Source of the DNA: Dyella sp. GSA-30
Lineage (GTDB): Bacteria; Pseudomonadota; Gammaproteobacteria; Xanthomonadales; Rhodanobacteraceae
Length of the DNA stretch: 64,000 nucleotides
Assembly (NCBI RefSeq): GCF_027924605.1
Contig: NZ_AP027042.1
Location: 345,524 to 409,523, forward strand
Direction of reading: 5' to 3'
Under the pieces are notes generated by a model. That model did not search any database. It saw only the letters and a list, made by a program, of their open reading frames with translations, and was not told the origin of the DNA. A program made the position numbers and the translations under genes. Within the stretch, counting starts at the first letter, position 1, and the number at the start of each line of letters is the position of its first letter. Below are positions 15,939-27,353 of this stretch, one piece after another.

Positions 15939-16068
15939 GGATTAAATTCAGCCACTTGCAAGATACATTAAGAATCATAATAGCAAAAATTGAAACATTT
16001 GCTTTGTCAAAGCATGAGCGACTGACCTAGCTTGGGCCGCAACAGCAACCCAAGCGTGGAGACAGCTC
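15939..16068. promoter_or_regulatory. Divergent LysR/aceB promoter region with palindromic operator candidate
   Basis: An AT-rich 130-bp gap. It holds the perfect 15-bp palindrome TGCTTTGTCAAAGCA (16000-16014). Overlapping it is a second dyad, AGCAAA at 15982-15987 with TTTGCT at 15998-16003. Both have the size and spacing of LysR-type recognition sites. Exact promoter hexamers were not assigned. Confidence 0.55.
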
Positions 16069-17664
16069 ATGGCAGTACCGAAGGAGCGCGTAGTGATCGA
16101 GGCGGCCCAGGTGGTGGGTCATATCCGGCCCGAACACGAGGCGATACTGACCCCGGCCGCCCTGGCCTTTCTGAGCCTGCTGCACCGCCGCTTCGATGCG
16201 CGCCGCCAGTACCTGCTGGCGCAGCGTCGCGAGCGTCAGGCGCGCTACGACGCGGGCCAGCTGCCGGATTTTCGCGACGACACCCGCACGATCCGTGAAT
16301 CGAGCTGGCGCGTCGCCGCGATTCCGGCCGCGTTGCGCGACCGCCGGGTCGAAATCACCGGTCCGGTCGAGCGCAAGATGATCATCAATGCGCTCAACTC
16401 TGGCGCCAAGGTGTTCATGGCCGACTTCGAAGACTCGTCGGCACCGACCCTCGCCAACCAGCTCGATGGCCAGATCAACCTGCGCGACGCCGTTCGCAGC
16501 TCGATCGAGTTCACCTCACCCGACGGCAAGCTTTACCGCCTCAACGACAATCCCGCCGTCCTGATCGTGCGCCCGCGTGGCTGGCATCTGCCCGAGCGTC
16601 ATCTGATCGTCGATGGCGTGCCGATGTCGGGCGCACTGGTGGACTTTGGCCTGTTCGCCTTCCACAACGCCCAGGAGCTCCACAAGCGCGAGCGCGGCCC
16701 GTATTTCTATCTGCCCAAGCTCGAAGCGATGGAAGAAGCGGCGCTCTGGAACGACGTGATGAGCCTGGCCGAGCAGGAGCTCGACCTGCCGGCGGACAGC
16801 ATCAAGGCAACGGTGCTGATCGAAACCCTGCCTGCCGTATTCCAGATGCATGAAATCCTGCATGCGCTGCGTGGCCGCGCGGTCGGCCTCAATTGCGGGC
16901 GCTGGGATTACATCTTTTCCTACCTGAAGACATTCCGTGCCCACCGCGATCGCCTGCTGCCTGAGCGCGGACAAGTGCAGATGACGGTGCCCTTCTTGAA
17001 AGCGTATTCGGAACTGCTGATCCAGACTTGCCACCGCCGCGGCGCCTTCGCGATGGGTGGCATGGCGGCGCAGATTCCGATCAAGGGCGACGAAGCGGCC
17101 AATAACGCTGCCATGGAAAAGGTGCGCGCAGACAAGCTGCGCGAAGTACAGGCCGGCCACGACGGCACCTGGGTCGCACATCCCGCTCTCGTCGCCGTGG
17201 CGCAGGAGATTTTCGACAAGTACATGCCCTCGCCTAATCAGCTCAATGTCGAGCGGACCGATGTGAGCGTCACGCGCGACCAGCTTATCGCCCCCTGCGC
17301 CGGCTCGATCAGCCGCGCCGGTTTCGACAACAACGTGGACGTAGCCTTGCGCTATACCGCGGCATGGCTGGAAGGCCTCGGTTGCGTGCCGATCCATCAT
17401 TTGATGGAAGACGCAGCCACTGCGGAAATCGCCCGCTCGCAGCTGTGGCAATGGCTGCACCACGGTGGCGTCGAATTCACCGATCACGCACCGATCAATT
17501 TTGTGCTGTTCGACCAGGCACTCGCTGCCCACACGCACAAATTGCGCGATAGCGACCTGCCCGGCGCACGACGCGCCGACGATGCGGCACGCCTGCTCAC
17601 GGAACTGACTCATGCCGAGCAACTCGGCGACTTTCTCACCCTGCCCGCGTATGCGCAGCTGTAA
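16069..17664 (+). CDS. aceB: Malate synthase A
   Basis: A 531-residue cytoplasmic enzyme that condenses glyoxylate with acetyl-CoA to malate, the second step of the glyoxylate shunt. The length matches the A-type family (533 in E. coli). The core KVFMADFEDSSAPTLANQ and the LIVRPRGWHLPERH stretch identify it. ALNCGRWDYIF-like (VGLNCGRWDYIFS) and the C-terminal LEGLGCVPIHHLMEDAATAE are further hallmarks. It is 36 bases before aceA and probably forms an operon with it. Confidence 0.97.
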   Translation: MAVPKERVVIEAAQVVGHIRPEHEAILTPAALAFLSLLHRRFDARRQYLLAQRRERQARYDAGQLPDFRDDTRTIRESSWRVAAIPAALRDRRVEITGPVERKMIINALNSGAKVFMADFEDSSAPTLANQLDGQINLRDAVRSSIEFTSPDGKLYRLNDNPAVLIVRPRGWHLPERHLIVDGVPMSGALVDFGLFAFHNAQELHKRERGPYFYLPKLEAMEEAALWNDVMSLAEQELDLPADSIKATVLIETLPAVFQMHEILHALRGRAVGLNCGRWDYIFSYLKTFRAHRDRLLPERGQVQMTVPFLKAYSELLIQTCHRRGAFAMGGMAAQIPIKGDEAANNAAMEKVRADKLREVQAGHDGTWVAHPALVAVAQEIFDKYMPSPNQLNVERTDVSVTRDQLIAPCAGSISRAGFDNNVDVALRYTAAWLEGLGCVPIHHLMEDAATAEIARSQLWQWLHHGGVEFTDHAPINFVLFDQALAAHTHKLRDSDLPGARRADDAARLLTELTHAEQLGDFLTLPAYAQL

Positions 17665-17700
17665 GCGCATACGACCGACCTATCACCCGCGGAGTCCATC

Positions 17701-19005
17701 ATGAAGACGCAACTGCCGACCGCCGATCAACTCTCGCTCGAATGGAAGAACAACCCGCGTTGGGCCGGTGTCCAGCGTCAATACAGTGCCGAGGATGTGG
17801 TGCGCCTGCGCGGTACCGTCGGCGTCGAGCATTCGCTCGCTCGCCGTGGCGCCGAGCGCCTTTGGAAATCACTGCATACGGAAGATTTCGTCAATGCGCT
17901 GGGTGCGCTGACCGGCAACCAGGCCATGCAGCAGGTGAAAGCCGGCTTGCAGGCGATCTATCTCAGCGGCTGGCAGGTGGCTGCCGATGCAAACGTCGCG
18001 GGTGAAATGTATCCCGACCAGTCGCTCTACCCGGCCAACTCCGTGCCGCTGGTGGTCAAGCGCATCAACAACACGCTGTTGCGCGCCGACCAGCTGCATC
18101 ACGCCGAAGGCCTGGACGATACCGATTGGCTGGTGCCGATCGTGGCCGATGCCGAAGCCGGCTTCGGCGGCGTGCTCAACGCATTCGAGTTGATGAAGGC
18201 CATGATCGAAGCCGGCGCCGCCGGCGTGCACTTCGAAGATCAGCTCGCCTCGGTGAAGAAGTGCGGCCACATGGGCGGCAAGGTGCTGGTACCGACGCGC
18301 GAAGCGGTCGACAAGTTGAACGCGGCACGCCTGGCCGCCGATGTCTGCGGCGTGCCGACCCTGCTGGTCGCGCGTACCGATGCCGACGCGGCGGATCTGT
18401 TGACCTCCGATGTGGACGACAACGACAAGGCGTTCCTGACCGGCGAGCGCACGGTCGAGGGCTTCTTCCGCGTCAAGCCCGGCCTCGATCAGGCAATCAG
18501 CCGCGGTCTCGCGTACGCGCCTTATGCCGATCTGATCTGGTGCGAGACCAGCAAGCCGAACCTCGAAGAAGCCAGGAAGTTTGCCGAAGCGATTCATGCC
18601 AGGTATCCCGGCAAGATGCTGGCCTACAACTGCTCGCCGAGTTTCAACTGGAAGAAGAATCTGGACGACGCCACCATCGCCAAGTTCCAGAAGGAACTCG
18701 GCGCGATGGGCTACAAGTTCCAATTCATCACCCTGGCCGGCTTCCATAGTCTGAACTACGGCATGTTCGATCTGGCGCACGGCTATGCGCGCCGTCAGAT
18801 GAGCGCTTTCGTCGAACTGCAGGAAAAGGAGTTCGCCGCCGCCGATCGTGGGTTCACCGCAGTCAAGCATCAACGCGAAGTGGGGACCGGGTATTTCGAC
18901 GCGGTGACGCAAGCGATCCAGCAAGGCCAGTCGTCGACCACAGCATTGAAGGGCTCTACCGAAGAGGCGCAGTTCCAGGCACAGCGCCGCGCATCGGCAG
19001 CGTGA
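17701..19005 (+). CDS. aceA: Isocitrate lyase
   Basis: A 434-residue enzyme that splits isocitrate into succinate and glyoxylate, letting the cell grow on acetate or fatty acids. The catalytic [13 protein letters not shown] signature is intact. The upstream [12 protein letters not shown], the [17 protein letters not shown] loop and the [12 protein letters not shown] segment are typical. A GGAG ribosome site precedes the ATG. It shares the operon with aceB, with the divergent LysR gene upstream. Confidence 0.98.
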   Translation: MKTQLPTADQLSLEWKNNPRWAGVQRQYSAEDVVRLRGTVGVEHSLARRGAERLWKSLHTEDFVNALGALTGNQAMQQVKAGLQAIYLSGWQVAADANVAGEMYPDQSLYPANSVPLVVKRINNTLLRADQLHHAEGLDDTDWLVPIVADAEAGFGGVLNAFELMKAMIEAGAAGVHFEDQLASVKKCGHMGGKVLVPTREAVDKLNAARLAADVCGVPTLLVARTDADAADLLTSDVDDNDKAFLTGERTVEGFFRVKPGLDQAISRGLAYAPYADLIWCETSKPNLEEARKFAEAIHARYPGKMLAYNCSPSFNWKKNLDDATIAKFQKELGAMGYKFQFITLAGFHSLNYGMFDLAHGYARRQMSAFVELQEKEFAAADRGFTAVKHQREVGTGYFDAVTQAIQQGQSSTTALKGSTEEAQFQAQRRASAA

Positions 19006-19015
19006 AGCATCATGG

Positions 19016-19063
19016 CTCCCTCTCCCCTGGCTCCGCCGGGGGAGAGGGCTGGGGTGAGGGGGC
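19016..19063. repeat. Composite repeat family, single palindromic end, copy 2
   Basis: Palindromic sequence with CCCTCTCCCCTGG, a CTCCGC centre and GGGGGAGAGGG, followed by CTGGGGTGAGGGGG. It has the same consensus as 1616-1740 and 50577-50795. It lies between the convergent ends of aceA and the antiporter gene, so it probably also ends transcription. Confidence 0.75.
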
Positions 19064-19098
19064 CGGGTGCTCGCGAAAACCTCACCTATGCATCCGAA

Positions 19099-20910
19099 CT
19101 ACACCGCGTCATCAGCAGCAGCGACAGCTTCCACCGGCGGCACCAGCGTAATCACCGTCCACCCTGCCTTCGGCTCAACCGGCCGCGACGCCGACGCAAT
19201 ACGCAAATCGCCCTTTTCGTCGACGCCAAACAGCGGCATCGTCTGCCCACCGTACTGCGCCACAAAATGCGACCAACCAAACGTCGCCGTGATCTTGGTC
19301 GACTTGGTACGCCATCCTTGTTGCAAGAGTTCGTCGAGCTTCCCGTGCGTCATCGCATCGGAGATCAACGCCGTTGCCACCGTCGCTTCGGCAGTCGCCG
19401 CTCGCCCGGCCGATTCTTCGTCACTCAGGTTCCGCAGCAAGAACACCTTGCTATGCCCGAACTCCTGTCGATAGTGCACGCTCACCAGCGAATTGCGCTC
19501 GCTATGCGTGGACATCGCCAGCAGGTGACCGATACCGGAAAGATCCAGATTGCGCTCGGCGTAGTGCGACGCCGGATTGCCATAGAAAGTGCTCAGCCCT
19601 TCCATCCGCGCGATGCGCACGTTGTTCCATTGATCGTCGGCAATCACCACGCGAAAACCCGCATCGGCCAGTGCCTTGGCAAGCACCCGCGCCACCCGGT
19701 CGGAACCGAATACGAGCACGCCACGCGGCTCGGGCTCGACCACCTTGAGCCACATGCCGAGCGTGCGTGATGTCGCACTCTGCAACACTACCGTGCCGAT
19801 GATCAGGATAAACACCAGCGGCACCAGCGCATCGGCACCGGACATGTTGTCCAACTTGCTCAGACGCAATGCAAACAGCGCCGATACCGAGGCCGCCACG
19901 ATGCCGCGAGGCGCCACCCAGGCAATCAACGCCCGCTCGCGCCAGGTCAACGAACTGCCCAGACTGGCAACAAAGACGGTCACCGGGCGCACGATCAGCT
20001 GCGCGATCAGGAATACAACGAAGCCGGCCCACAACATGCTCAATGACGGCCATTGCAAGCGCGCGGCCAACAGGATGAACAAGGTCGACACCAACAGCGT
20101 GGTGAGGTGTTCCTTGAAATCGAGAATGTCATCGATATGCACATGGCGCATATTGCCCAGCGCGATACCCATGATCGTCACCGCGAGCAGTCCCGATTCA
20201 TGTGCGATCGCATTGGAGATGCTGAAAGCGAGCAGCACGGCAGCCAGAGCGCCGTAATTCTGCAGATATTCGGGAATCAGCTGACGACGCAGCAGCGTAC
20301 CCAGTCCCCATGCAGCGAGCGCACCCAAGGCGGCACCGCAGATCACCGTGAAGAGGAAGACCCCGATCGTATGGCCCTGGCGATGCGAAACGATCGCCTC
20401 GTAGGCCAACACCGCAAACAACGCACCGAGCGGATCGATCACGATCCCTTCCCAGCGCAGCACGTTGGCGATACGCGAGTTCGGACGCACTGTGCGCAGC
20501 ATCGGCGCAATCACGGTCGGCCCAGTGACGCAGGTCAGCGCACCGAACAGCAGCGAAATCTCCCAGCTCAAACCGGCGACGTAGTGGGCTGCGGCCGCAA
20601 GCATCAACAGGGCGACGATGGCGCCGTAACTGACCAAGCCACGCACCACGTGGCCGATGTCCGGCAATTCATGGAAGCGCAAGCTCAGACTGCCTTCGAA
20701 CAGAATCAGCGCCACCGATAACGAGACGATCGGAAACAGCAGATCGCCCAGCAGCTTGTCCGGCTCCAACATGCCCGTCAGCGGGCCCAGAACGATACCC
20801 GCCAGCAATAGAAACAGAATCGCCGGGAGTTTGACGCGCCACGCCAACCATTGCGCGAGAAAGCCAATGCCAAGCATGCCCGCCAGCATCAAGCCGAGTT
20901 CGAGTGTCAT
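19099..20910 (-). CDS. CPA-type cation/proton antiporter with RCK-N domain
   Basis: A 603-residue membrane protein. Residues about 1-395 form 11-13 hydrophobic helices of the Na+/H+ exchanger fold, with LLAGIVLGPLTGML and TCVTGPTVIAPMLRTV. The cytoplasmic part (about 405-560) starts GVLVFGSDRVARVLAKALAD, a Rossmann-like RCK-N/TrkA-N nucleotide-binding domain that gates K+ or Na+ transport. IAWVAPRGIVAASVSALFAL is the typical late membrane motif. The transported cation cannot be told from sequence. It is transcribed alone. Confidence 0.88.
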   Translation of the reverse strand: MTLELGLMLAGMLGIGFLAQWLAWRVKLPAILFLLLAGIVLGPLTGMLEPDKLLGDLLFPIVSLSVALILFEGSLSLRFHELPDIGHVVRGLVSYGAIVALLMLAAAAHYVAGLSWEISLLFGALTCVTGPTVIAPMLRTVRPNSRIANVLRWEGIVIDPLGALFAVLAYEAIVSHRQGHTIGVFLFTVICGAALGALAAWGLGTLLRRQLIPEYLQNYGALAAVLLAFSISNAIAHESGLLAVTIMGIALGNMRHVHIDDILDFKEHLTTLLVSTLFILLAARLQWPSLSMLWAGFVVFLIAQLIVRPVTVFVASLGSSLTWRERALIAWVAPRGIVAASVSALFALRLSKLDNMSGADALVPLVFILIIGTVVLQSATSRTLGMWLKVVEPEPRGVLVFGSDRVARVLAKALADAGFRVVIADDQWNNVRIARMEGLSTFYGNPASHYAERNLDLSGIGHLLAMSTHSERNSLVSVHYRQEFGHSKVFLLRNLSDEESAGRAATAEATVATALISDAMTHGKLDELLQQGWRTKSTKITATFGWSHFVAQYGGQTMPLFGVDEKGDLRIASASRPVEPKAGWTVITLVPPVEAVAAADDAV

Positions 20911-21033
20911 TCGCGGTCCTTCACCACATCGAAACGAAGGGTTATCGGAGCACAGAACGACAGCATCGTGCCAACTATCTTGTCAGCCGCACTTGTTGTC
21001 TTTTAAGGATTGGGTCTTAAGGGGAAGGCCAAT

Positions 21034-21072
21034 CCCCGGTATCGGGCGGGGGAGGGGGTTCCGATACCGGGG
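21034..21072. repeat. 12-bp stem hairpin with G-tract loop
   Basis: CCCCGGTATCGG (21034-21045) pairs perfectly with CCGATACCGGGG (21061-21072). The 15-base loop is GCGGGGGAGGGGGTT, so it could compete with a G-quadruplex. It lies upstream of the antiporter gene start. Confidence 0.65.
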
Positions 21073-21235
21073 TGGCGGGGGCGATAGTCCATTAGAGAAC
21101 TAGCCGGTGCAGATAATAGACCTCTAACCGGCGAAGTCAATACTCTCCGGTACATAAATTGATTAAGGAGTGATCAGGACCTGCTCGGGCTTCAGGCTAC
21201 CCCTCAAAATTCAGGACGCCTCGCCCTTCCCTGGT

Positions 21236-21363
21236 CGTCATCCCGGCGCAGGCCGGGACCCAGTGACTGGGTGATGGGTTATCGCCAAAGCCAAAGAAGG
21301 CTCCACTCGATCGCGAAAACCGGAAATCGAAGCCACTGGGTCCCGGCCTGCGCCGGGATGACG
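21236..21363. repeat. Perfect 30-bp inverted repeat (REP-like pair), copy 2
   Basis: Arms 21236-21265 and 21334-21363 are exact reverse complements over 30 bases, each with the CCCGGCGCAGGCCGGG core, around a 68-bp spacer. It is the same family as 12977-13083. Confidence 0.85.
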
Positions 21364-21447
21364 ATAGGGAAAGCCGAGATTACTCGGAGCTTCGTGACGT
21401 CACTGCCACCCAGCAAAGCCAGCCTGCCGCATGATCCAGCTACCAGC

Positions 21448-22947
21448 TTAAAACCGCCGGTACTGGAGCGCCTCGGCCAGATGACTGCGATCGAGCGCCG
21501 CCGCACCACCGTCCAGGTCGGCGATCGTGCGAGCGACCCGCAGGGTGCGATGGTAGGCGCGGGCCGACAGGCCCAGGCGCTCCAGCGCCGCATCGAACCA
21601 GCGCCTTTCGGCGGGCCCCAGGGCGCAGTCGCGCTCGAGTTCGCGGGTGCTTATTTCGGCATTCGGGCGCCCTGCCCGCATCAGCGCCTGATGCCGGGCC
21701 TTGAGAACACGTGCACGAACGGTCGCCGAGTCTTCGTCCTGCGCCGCACGCGGCGCACCGATCTCCGACACGGGCACGCGCGGCACCTCCACGGACAGGT
21801 CGATGCGGTCGAGCAGCGGACCGGAAACACGGTTGCGATAGCGCTGGATCTGATCCGGCGTACAGCGGCAGCGCTGGCGTGGATCGCCGGCATAGCCGCA
21901 GGGACAGGGATTCATCGCGGCGATCAGCTGAAACTGCGCCGGGAACGCCGACTGGCGTGATGCCCGGGAAATCATGATCTGTCCCGACTCCAGCGGCTCA
22001 CGCAAGACATCGAGGACGTGCCGGGTAAATTCAGGCAGCTCGTCGAGGAACAGCACCCCGTTGTGAGCCAGCGAAATCTCTCCGGGACGCGGCTCCGAGC
22101 CGCCACCCACCAGTGCCACGGCCGATGCCGTATGGTGCGGCGAACGAAACGGCCGCCGGCGCCAGAATTTCGGATCGACCTGCTGCCCGGCTACCGAAAG
22201 TACCGCACAGGTTTCCAGCGCCTCCGACTCGGTCAGCGGCGGCAGAATGCTGGGTAAGCGCTCGGCGAGCATGGTCTTGCCGGTACCGGGAGGCCCGACC
22301 AGCAACAGGTGATGCCCACCCGTGGCGGTAATTTCCAATGCCCGGCGAGCCTGCAATTGCCCACGTACATCGGACAAGTCTGGCCCCAGATCGTCGCTGC
22401 CCCATTCCATCGCAGTGCTGGGCGTCGACAAGTCCTGTGCGCCATGCAGCCAGCCGCATACCTCGGCGAGCGTATCGGCAACGCGTACGTCGACTTCAGG
22501 GATGAGAGCAGCCTCGGAAGCATTGGCGCGCGGAACCACCACGCGACGGCCACGCGCCCGTGCCCGCAGCAGCGCCGGCAGCACACCCGATACCGCGCGC
22601 AAGTCGCCGGACAGGGCCAGCTCACCAAGAAATTCGCAGTCGTCCAGCTTCTCGCGCGGCACCTGTCCGCCAGCGGCCAGAATGCCCAGCGCAATGGCCA
22701 GGTCAAAACGGCCACCGTCCTTGGGTAACTCGGCCGGAGCCAGGTTTACCGTGACCCGTCGATTGGGATACTCAAAGGCCGCGCTCTGGATCGCCACACG
22801 CACGCGATCACGCGCCTCGCGTACGGCAGCCTCGGGCAAACCCACGATATGCGTTCCCGGCAGGCCGGCGGAAAGATGCACTTCGACCATCACCTGCGGC
22901 GCTGCAACCCCTTCCTGGGCGCGGCTCAATGTGACGGCAAGGCTCAT
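21448..22947 (-). CDS. comM: YifB/ComM-type Mg-chelatase-like AAA+ ATPase
   Basis: A 499-residue hexameric AAA+ helicase of the ComM family, which promotes branch migration during natural transformation. The N-terminal Lon-like domain (about 1-175) has the family pattern GLPEAAVREARDRVR. The Walker A is GPPGTGKTML, followed by SEALETCAVLSVAG. The zinc-like NPCPCGYAGDPRQRC loop and the C-terminal Mg-chelatase domain with RDAL-like ALDRSHLAEALQYR complete it. The start at 22947 (MSLAVTLSRAQEG) matches the family. Confidence 0.95.
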   Translation of the reverse strand: MSLAVTLSRAQEGVAAPQVMVEVHLSAGLPGTHIVGLPEAAVREARDRVRVAIQSAAFEYPNRRVTVNLAPAELPKDGGRFDLAIALGILAAGGQVPREKLDDCEFLGELALSGDLRAVSGVLPALLRARARGRRVVVPRANASEAALIPEVDVRVADTLAEVCGWLHGAQDLSTPSTAMEWGSDDLGPDLSDVRGQLQARRALEITATGGHHLLLVGPPGTGKTMLAERLPSILPPLTESEALETCAVLSVAGQQVDPKFWRRRPFRSPHHTASAVALVGGGSEPRPGEISLAHNGVLFLDELPEFTRHVLDVLREPLESGQIMISRASRQSAFPAQFQLIAAMNPCPCGYAGDPRQRCRCTPDQIQRYRNRVSGPLLDRIDLSVEVPRVPVSEIGAPRAAQDEDSATVRARVLKARHQALMRAGRPNAEISTRELERDCALGPAERRWFDAALERLGLSARAYHRTLRVARTIADLDGGAAALDRSHLAEALQYRRF

Positions 22948-23047
22948 GACGTGCGGGCGATCCCCGAAAGGCGTCGTAGCTCAGGGGACGACTTCGCTGC
23001 ACCGTTTTGGCTGCGATCGCGCGACATCCCTGTAGCTCCTTCGCAAC

Positions 23048-23105
23048 CTAGATAAAACAGCCGCCCCCGACCATTCTCGGGGTGAGGGTGACGATCGGGG
23101 GCGGC
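23048..23105 (-). terminator. Terminator-like hairpin downstream of ubiK
   Basis: Perfect 11-bp stem GCCGCCCCCGA/TCGGGGGCGGC (23060-23070 with 23095-23105) with a 24-base loop that contains GGGG and GGG tracts. On the minus strand it is followed by TGTTTTA, so it can end the ubiK transcript. Confidence 0.65.
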
Positions 23106-23147
23106 TCCCGGAAAGTGGGCTACCGCTCAAAGGACCCGATCAACGGA

Positions 23148-23396
23148 TCACCCCTGGGCGCTAGCCTCCAATGCTGCAACGCGGCGTTCGAGCTCTTCCA
23201 CCTTGGCACGTGTACGTGCCAATACCTGGCTTTGAACCTCAAACTCCTCGCGTGTGACTAGATCGAGGCGGCGCAATCCTTGTGCCAGGACATCGCTGAA
23301 ATTGGCGCGCAAATCCTTATGCGCCTCTGCCAGTCCTGGCGGAACCAACGAAACAAGTCGCAGGGCAAGTAGGTCGATATCCCGCCTATCCATCAT
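23148..23396 (-). CDS. ubiK: Ubiquinone biosynthesis accessory factor UbiK (BMFP family)
   Basis: An 82-residue protein with an N-terminal amphipathic helix (LPPGLAEAHKDLRANFSDVL region) and a C-terminal trimerising coiled coil (VQSQVLARTRAKVEELERRVAALEA). It associates with UbiJ in the ubiquinone complex and aids lipid binding. The ATG at 23396 is preceded by GAGGTG at a good distance. A GTG three codons further upstream is less likely. It is divergent from the PII gene. Confidence 0.85.
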   Translation of the reverse strand: MMDRRDIDLLALRLVSLVPPGLAEAHKDLRANFSDVLAQGLRRLDLVTREEFEVQSQVLARTRAKVEELERRVAALEASAQG

Positions 23397-23442
23397 GGTA
23401 GGCACCTCGAGCTTGTCGACGAAAAGTGTAGGTGATCCTTAA

Positions 23443-24455
<1,013 letters not shown>

Positions 24456-24637
24456 CTTGGATCCTGCTTACGGAGTTAGAAGTGAGTGAAGAGGACTGAG
24501 GAGTGAGAGTTGAGCTGGTGAACGCTCGATCTCACACCCGGTGCACAGCCTAGGACCGAATCCAGCCTTGCGCCACTGACGTAAGACCTGGCCCGTACAT
24601 GACGGCTGTCAGCCCACTCACTCCGCTCCACTCGCTC

Positions 24638-25384
24638 CTACGCCTTTGCCTTGCCCTGGTTGGCCACGGCGGCCATCTTGGCCTCGATCGCTGCGGCGTC
24701 GCCCAGGTAATAGTGCTTGATCGGCTTCAGCTCGGCGTCGAATTCATACACCAGCGGCACCCCGTTAGGGATGTTCAGCTCGACGATGTCGTCGTCGGAG
24801 ATGTTGTCCAGGTATTTCACCAGCGCACGCAGCGAATTGCCGTGCGCGGCCACCACGACCTGCTTGCCCGCGCGGATCGTCGGCGCCAGCAGCTCATGCC
24901 AATACGGCAGCACGCGGGCGACCGTGTCCTTCAGGCATTCGGTATCTGGGATGTCTTTCGGATCGAGCGCAGCATAACGCGGGTCATGCACCGATTCGTT
25001 CTTTGCGCGCTCAAGCGGAGGCGGCGGGATATCGTAGCTGCGACGCCAGATCTTGACTTGGTCCTCTCCGTACTTCGCTGCTGTCTCGGCCTTGTTCAAA
25101 CCGGTCAGGCCACCGTAGTGACGCTCGTTGAGGCGCCAGTCCGTCACGACCGGGATCCACATCTGATCCATCGCGTCCTGCACATGCCACAGCGTGCGTA
25201 CCGCGCGCTTGAGCACTGAGGTGTGGGCGATATCGAAGCTGAAACCCGCCTCCTTGAGCAGCTTGCCGGCCTCTTGCGCCTCGGCAATACCCTGGGCAGT
25301 GAGATCGACATCGGCCCAACCGCTGAAGCGATTGTCTAGATTCCACTGGGATTGGCCGTGCCGGATGAGTACGAGTTTGTGCAT
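24638..25384 (-). CDS. gpmA: 2,3-bisphosphoglycerate-dependent phosphoglycerate mutase
   Basis: A 248-residue glycolytic enzyme that interconverts 3- and 2-phosphoglycerate. It begins [20 protein letters not shown], in which His9 is phosphorylated. [20 protein letters not shown], the Arg-rich [13 protein letters not shown] loop and [16 protein letters not shown] (second catalytic His) are all present. The length equals E. coli GpmA. Confidence 0.97.
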   Translation of the reverse strand: MHKLVLIRHGQSQWNLDNRFSGWADVDLTAQGIAEAQEAGKLLKEAGFSFDIAHTSVLKRAVRTLWHVQDAMDQMWIPVVTDWRLNERHYGGLTGLNKAETAAKYGEDQVKIWRRSYDIPPPPLERAKNESVHDPRYAALDPKDIPDTECLKDTVARVLPYWHELLAPTIRAGKQVVVAAHGNSLRALVKYLDNISDDDIVELNIPNGVPLVYEFDAELKPIKHYYLGDAAAIEAKMAAVANQGKAKA

Positions 25385-25439
25385 GGGATGGGTCCGTAAG
25401 GTCGACGGCTCATGCCGTCCTTAAAGAGTGAAGGGTAAA

Positions 25440-25496
25440 GCGGAACGCCCCCAACGCACACCCCTGTTCCCTGTTCCCTGTTCCCCAGCCATCCAT
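25440..25496. repeat. GTTCCCT-type spacer micro-repeat
   Basis: Three successive GTTCCCT-like units lie in the gap between gpmA and the VNG-repeat gene. The same word recurs in the atpG-atpA gap (53824-53905). Confidence 0.5.
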
Positions 25497-25573
25497 GTCA
25501 TAGGTCATGCTAAACCCCGAGCCCGCAAGCGGCATCCTATGACTACCTCAAGACGCCGAAACCGGAGTTCATC

Positions 25574-26221
25574 ATGCGCCGCACCCTGCTTGCCCTCGCC
25601 CTCTCTCTGTCCCTGGTCGCCACCGCCTATGCCGGCGACGACATCGACAAGGTCAATGGCTCGGTCAACGTTTCCTCGGGCCAACATGCCGGCAACGTCA
25701 GCACCGTCAACGGTGCGGTGAATATCGCCTCCGGCGCGACAGTCGAAAAGGCCAGTACGGTCAATGGCTCCATCGAGCTGGACGACCGGGCCACGGCCAA
25801 CAAGGTCAGCACGGTCAATGGCGGCATCACCCTTGGCGCCGGGGTCAAGGTCTCCGGCGTGGTCGAAGCCACCAATGGCGCGATCGAACTGGGCAAGGGC
25901 GCCGAGGTGCTCGGTGGTGCCACCAACGTCAATGGCACGATCTCGCTCGACAAGTCGCACGTCGCCGGCGGTATCGAAACCGTCAATGGCGACATCACCG
26001 TGGGCGCCGATTCGCGCGTGGAAGGCGGCATCCTGGTGGACAAGCCCAGCGGCTGGCACTCCAACAGCAACCGCCGGCCGCATATCGTGATCGGCCCGCA
26101 TGCCGTGGTGCAAGGCACGCTGGAATTTCGCCGCGAAGTCGAGCTCTATGTGAGCGACTCGGCGCAGATCGGCGCGGTCAAGGGCGCGACGCCGCAGAAG
26201 TTCAGCGGCGCCAATCCGTAA
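25574..26221 (+). CDS. Exported beta-helix protein with VNG repeats
   Basis: A 215-residue protein. MRRTLLALALSLSLVATAYA is a signal peptide cleaved before GDD. The mature part has at least seven repeats of about 20 residues, each with VNG or TNG followed by alternating hydrophobic residues. Examples are KVNGSVNV, TVNGAVNI, TVNGSIEL, TVNGGITL, ATNGAIEL, NVNGTISL and TVNGDITV. This predicts a right-handed parallel beta-helix like bactofilin-related proteins. The location is periplasm or cell surface. The role is unknown. A strong hairpin follows. Confidence 0.7.
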   Translation: MRRTLLALALSLSLVATAYAGDDIDKVNGSVNVSSGQHAGNVSTVNGAVNIASGATVEKASTVNGSIELDDRATANKVSTVNGGITLGAGVKVSGVVEATNGAIELGKGAEVLGGATNVNGTISLDKSHVAGGIETVNGDITVGADSRVEGGILVDKPSGWHSNSNRRPHIVIGPHAVVQGTLEFRREVELYVSDSAQIGAVKGATPQKFSGANP

Positions 26222-26229
26222 ACAGCGAG

Positions 26230-26255
26230 GCCGGCATGCCAGGCATGCCGGCTTT
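26230..26255. terminator. Terminator hairpin between VNG gene and hemF
   Basis: Perfect 11-bp stem GCCGGCATGCC/GGCATGCCGGC (26230-26240 with 26242-26252) with a one-base loop, followed by TTTA. It lies between convergent genes. Confidence 0.7.
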
Positions 26256-26261
26256 ACCGGA

Positions 26262-27299
<1,038 letters not shown>

Positions 27300-27353
27300 T
27301 CAGCCATGTCACATAACCGACACACAAGCAGTCAAAGCACGCAGGCTTGCGTC

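Larger units (their letters stand above)
20911..21447. other. 537-bp intergenic region with structured repeats
   Basis: No convincing gene. It contains a long hairpin with a G-rich loop (21034-21072), a short AT-richer stretch (about 21090-21170) and a perfect 30-bp inverted repeat (21236-21363). The remainder is featureless to me. Confidence 0.6.

Noticed and set aside
19099..21447. Possible prophage or insertion sequence remains near the antiporter gene
   Set aside because: No transposase, integrase or target-site duplication could be found; the structured sequence is of the REP-like and hairpin type.
24456..24637. Possible small RNA in the gap upstream of the membrane-protein gene
   Set aside because: Only GAGTGAG/CACTCAC-type simple repeats are visible, with no promoter or terminator pair.
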